Assembly: GCA_937121005.1 (NCBI GenBank)
Contig: CAKZKB010000523.1
Coordinates: 1-9,015 of the forward strand
Origin: an uncultured cyanobacterium
Lineage (GTDB): Bacteria; Cyanobacteriota; Cyanobacteriia; Cyanobacteriales; Geitlerinemataceae
Reading direction: 5' to 3'
DNA: 9,015 nt
In this document: piece after piece, positions 6,968-9,015 of the stretch
How positions within the stretch are numbered: position 1 is the first letter of the stretch
Layout of the letters: each line of letters opens with the position of its first letter
Made by a program: the position numbers and the translations under genes
Notes under the pieces: model-generated
The model's database searches: none
Told to the model about the DNA's origin: nothing
Seen by the model: only the letters and a program-made list of their open reading frames with translations

Positions 6968-7136
6968 CTTCTTAAGGGGACTTAAACAAAAAACAAACTT
7001 ACAGGGGGATTGCGAAGGCGCTAGGCAAACCAACCATGATAATTTTACCAGATTGAGTCCTCCTAGGCTACAATTCGGGAGCCAGATGCTCCCACTACTC
7101 AAACAAAATCGCGACAATTTCACGGATATAAAAATT

Positions 7137-7868
7137 TCAATCTTCTTCTATACGAACTGACAACGTAAGCAGGTTTTCACTGGCGATCGCGTCGATATCG
7201 TCTTGGAGCGATCGCACGGCAAAATTAACTACTTCCACATCAACGCCTAACTGTTCGGCCAGTTGAGCGTTGGTTCCCGACTGTTCCATCAACTCCGACA
7301 CACTGCGATCGTCGTACACCAATAAAACGCGATCGAGCAGTTGCTTCAAACTCTCTTGCAAGTTCAAACTGCCCAACGGTACGCCTTGCCCGACAATTTC
7401 GGTTTCTCGCGCTTCAATATTTAAAATACCGGACTCGATGCTAGCGTCAAAATTCTGATAGGCTTGTAAAGTAATCGGGCCGAATACGGGAGCCGTGGCC
7501 TCAACATCGACGGCTAAGCGAAACCCGCCGTCGATTAAGTTGTAGCGAATGTTGCCAATTTCTAGAGGCGTTTGGTTGCGCTGCTGGATTTGGGTTTCTA
7601 AATCGCTTAAAAGCTGGTCGATCTTAAATTTTTCTTCTAAGCAGTTGCGAGACAAATCGACTTCCACTGACTGCGATCGCACCACGCGCGATTCTAAGGC
7701 GCACCCCGTCGGTTGGGCGAGGGTACGCACAGAGTCTAGGGTTAAACGGGCGATCGTCGGCGTGGTATCCGAAGGCGATCGCGACGACAATTGCCACTGC
7801 AACTGAGAGGCGGCGATAGTGAGGACAAAGGCAAGAATGACAGCCCCAATGAGTCGAAAAATTTTCAT
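7137..7868 (-). CDS. Unrecognised membrane-anchored or secreted protein
   Basis: I do not recognise this protein with confidence. From the ATG at 7868 it has 243 residues and begins MKIFRLIGAVILAFVLTIAAS, a basic start plus hydrophobic stretch (about 5-21) that serves as a signal peptide or membrane anchor. The rest is soluble and probably extracytoplasmic. It has two cysteines (C56, C76) that could form a disulphide, a strand-rich middle (about 101-168) and an acidic, helical C-terminus ending EED. A distant relation to the lipid-binding DUF2993/LmeA group is possible, but I see no defining motif. The frame stays open upstream to an ATG at 7988 (283 residues). That start would put 40 residues before the hydrophobic segment and leave only 8 bp to the divergent gene, so 7868 is preferred. 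No Shine-Dalgarno is visible. Confidence 0.7.
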   Translation of the reverse strand: MKIFRLIGAVILAFVLTIAASQLQWQLSSRSPSDTTPTIARLTLDSVRTLAQPTGCALESRVVRSQSVEVDLSRNCLEEKFKIDQLLSDLETQIQQRNQTPLEIGNIRYNLIDGGFRLAVDVEATAPVFGPITLQAYQNFDASIESGILNIEARETEIVGQGVPLGSLNLQESLKQLLDRVLLVYDDRSVSELMEQSGTNAQLAEQLGVDVEVVNFAVRSLQDDIDAIASENLLTLSVRIEED

Positions 7869-7948
7869 AATAAAAGTAACGAAACGCAAAGGAGAGATGG
7901 ATAGTTGGGGAAGATCGTTCGATCGCGTTAAATTTTTACAGAATTGGC

Positions 7949-7963
7949 ATACAATAATTGTAT
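7949..7963. promoter_or_regulatory. Perfect 15-bp palindrome with -10-like hexamers on both strands
   Basis: ATACAAT (7949-7955) and ATTGTAT (7957-7963) flank one central A in the 128-bp divergent gap. Each arm contains TACAAT, a good -10 hexamer, one on each strand. The plus-strand hexamer (7950-7955) would give a start near 7962 and a leader of about 35 bases for the hydrate-repair gene. The minus-strand one would give about 80 bases for the other gene. Neither has a strong -35. A dimeric regulator site is an alternative reading. Confidence 0.45.
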
Positions 7964-7996
7964 CCTGGGAACCCATCAGGAAAACCAACTCAGACG

Positions 7997-9015
7997 ATGC
8001 TAGATACAGGGGAGATTTTGGCGAACGAACGCACCCGAGAACTGGATGGAATTGTCGTCACCGCCGCCCAAATGAGTGCCATCGAAGGGCGCATTTTCCA
8101 GGCCGGAATGCCTGTGGCGGCCTTGATGGAAAAAGTGGCGATCGCGATCGCTCGTCGCCTGCAACAATTGTACCTGCCCCAACGAGTCACTGTCTGCATC
8201 GGGCCCGGCCACAACGCCGGCGATGCGGCGGTGGTGGCGCGGGAGTTGCACCTGCACGGTTACGCGGTGAGTGCGTACCGTCCCCTGTCCAAAAGCAAGC
8301 CGTTGACACGGGTGCATACCTGCTATCTCGCCAGTTTGGGGGTGCGGGTTTGCGATCGCCTCGAGGATCTGCCCGAGGCGGATCTGGTTGTCGATGGCTT
8401 GTTCGGGTTTGGCTTGCAACGCCCCATTTCTGGGGATCTGGCGGCGGCGATCGATCGCCTCAACGACTCTAGTGTTCCCGTTGTCAGCATCGATTTACCT
8501 TCCGGGATCCACACCGACACGGGGGAGGTTTTGGGAACCGCCGTCCGCGCCGATCGCACCTTTTGTCTGGGACTGTGGAAGCTGGCGTTTTGCCAGGATC
8601 CGGCGTTGGCGTTTGTTGGCGCAGCCGAACTCATCGATTTTGGCATCCCCCTCGCGGACGTGGGAGCGGTAACGGGCCAGTCTCCCCCCTTGCACCGAGT
8701 GACGGCGACGAGGGCGATGGAGATGCTACCCGTACCCCGTTCGGCCACCACATACAAGTATAAAGAAGGACATTTGTTGCTCGCGTGTGGTTCCCGACGC
8801 TACACCGGGGCGGCGGTGTTGACGGGGTTGGGGGCGCGATCGAGTGGCGTGGGAATGCTGACAATGGCAGTGCCCGACAGCATTAAGCCGTTTTTGAGTT
8901 TGCAGCTACCGGAGGCGATCGTCCTGGGATGTCCAGAAACGGACTCGGGGGCTATGGCTAGCTTACCCGCCGATCTGGATTTAGATGACTACGATGTTGT
9001 CGCCTGTGGCCCCGG
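7997..9015 (+). CDS. nnr: Bifunctional NAD(P)H-hydrate epimerase/dehydratase, 5' part
   Basis: This reading frame stays open from ATG 7997 to the right edge (339 codons plus two bases), so the 3' end is missing. Residues about 20-215 form the YjeF_N epimerase domain, which interconverts R- and S-NAD(P)HX. It shows VTAAQMSAIE (21-30), the loop GPGHNAGDA (69-77), VVDGLFGFGLQRP (131-143) with the likely catalytic D133, and DLPSGI (166-171). From about 250 the ADP/ATP-dependent dehydratase domain begins with YKEGHLLLACGS (255-266), YTGAAVLTGLGARSSGVGML (269-288) and CGPG at the edge. Together the two activities repair hydrated nicotinamide cofactors in the cytoplasm. Complete fused proteins are about 500 residues, so roughly a third is missing. 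The epimerase loop deviates from the usual GNNGGDG. AGGA at 7978-7981 is a weak, distant ribosome site. The gene is divergent from the preceding one. Confidence 0.92.
   Translation, partial: MLDTGEILANERTRELDGIVVTAAQMSAIEGRIFQAGMPVAALMEKVAIAIARRLQQLYLPQRVTVCIGPGHNAGDAAVVARELHLHGYAVSAYRPLSKSKPLTRVHTCYLASLGVRVCDRLEDLPEADLVVDGLFGFGLQRPISGDLAAAIDRLNDSSVPVVSIDLPSGIHTDTGEVLGTAVRADRTFCLGLWKLAFCQDPALAFVGAAELIDFGIPLADVGAVTGQSPPLHRVTATRAMEMLPVPRSATTYKYKEGHLLLACGSRRYTGAAVLTGLGARSSGVGMLTMAVPDSIKPFLSLQLPEAIVLGCPETDSGAMASLPADLDLDDYDVVACGP

Larger units (their letters stand above)
6766..7136. other. 371-bp gap upstream of potA with several inverted repeats
   Basis: There is no well-supported gene here. Visible structures are ATCCGC/GCGGAT (6792-6797, 6806-6811); a GC-rich hairpin (6852-6875); TGGTGGCC/GGCCACCA (6891-6898, 6911-6918); TTAAG/CTTAA (6972-6976, 6981-6985); and GGGAGC/GCTCCC (7077-7082, 7088-7093). 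The last lies 44 bp after the stop of the upstream gene but has no T-run. Nothing matches a tRNA or a noncoding RNA I recognise. Transcription of the pot operon must start here or further upstream, but no consensus promoter stands out. A minus-strand TAAAAT near 7040 has a poorly spaced TTGTAG upstream. Confidence 0.6.

Noticed and set aside
7077..7093. GGGAGC/GCTCCC hairpin as terminator of the gene ending at 7137
   Set aside because: The stem has only six pairs and no T-run follows on the minus strand; kept only as an inverted repeat.
7869..7988. N-terminal 40-residue extension of the unknown exported protein
   Set aside because: It would bury the signal peptide and cover the divergent promoter region; the ATG at 7868 fits better.
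7819..8472. 217-residue plus-strand frame at the start of the hydrate-repair gene
   Set aside because: It overlaps the true Nnr frame one base off, is Arg/Gly-rich and has no motifs.
8000..8864. Several minus-strand frames within the hydrate-repair gene
   Set aside because: They are antisense to a well-supported coding frame; composition is typical of GC-rich shadows.

Overview
The window is almost certainly cyanobacterial chromosome. The octamer GCGATCGC (HIP1) and its core CGATCG recur throughout, inside genes and between them. The protein families and the A/T-rich heptad repeats between genes also fit. I cannot name a genus. Nothing in the window looks like a phage, transposon, integron or CRISPR locus.

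Layout. The left edge (1-175) is non-coding and holds a bulged hairpin and a three-unit heptad repeat. A DUF429-family gene (176-907, +) follows. It converges on a small STAS-domain gene (904-1227, -), and the two share one CTAG at their stops. The STAS gene appears to have its own promoter about 150 bp upstream. From 6765 down to 1436, five minus-strand genes run in the order potA, potD, potB, potC and a GT4 glycosyltransferase. Gaps are 111, 42, 16 and 25 bp, so they look like one operon. A 371-bp gap (6766-7136) with several inverted repeats and one doubtful microORF separates potA from an unrecognised membrane-anchored or secreted protein (7137-7868, -). That gene is divergent, across 128 bp, from the 5' part of a bifunctional NAD(P)H-hydrate epimerase/dehydratase gene (7997 to the window end, +), which runs off the right edge.

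Function. PotA (ATPase), PotB and PotC (permeases) and PotD (a Tat-exported, lipid-anchored binding protein) form a complete polyamine-type ABC importer. The glycosyltransferase at the operon end has no obvious link to polyamine uptake; it may only share the transcript. The NAD(P)H-hydrate repair enzyme is metabolite-repair housekeeping. The STAS protein is probably a signalling or partner-switch protein, but it lacks the phosphorylatable serine of classical anti-sigma-factor antagonists.

I see no convincing new multi-gene system. The points most worth a second look are the repeats and palindromes between the pot genes, the divergent palindrome before the hydrate-repair gene, the STAS protein without its serine, and the structured gap upstream of potA.
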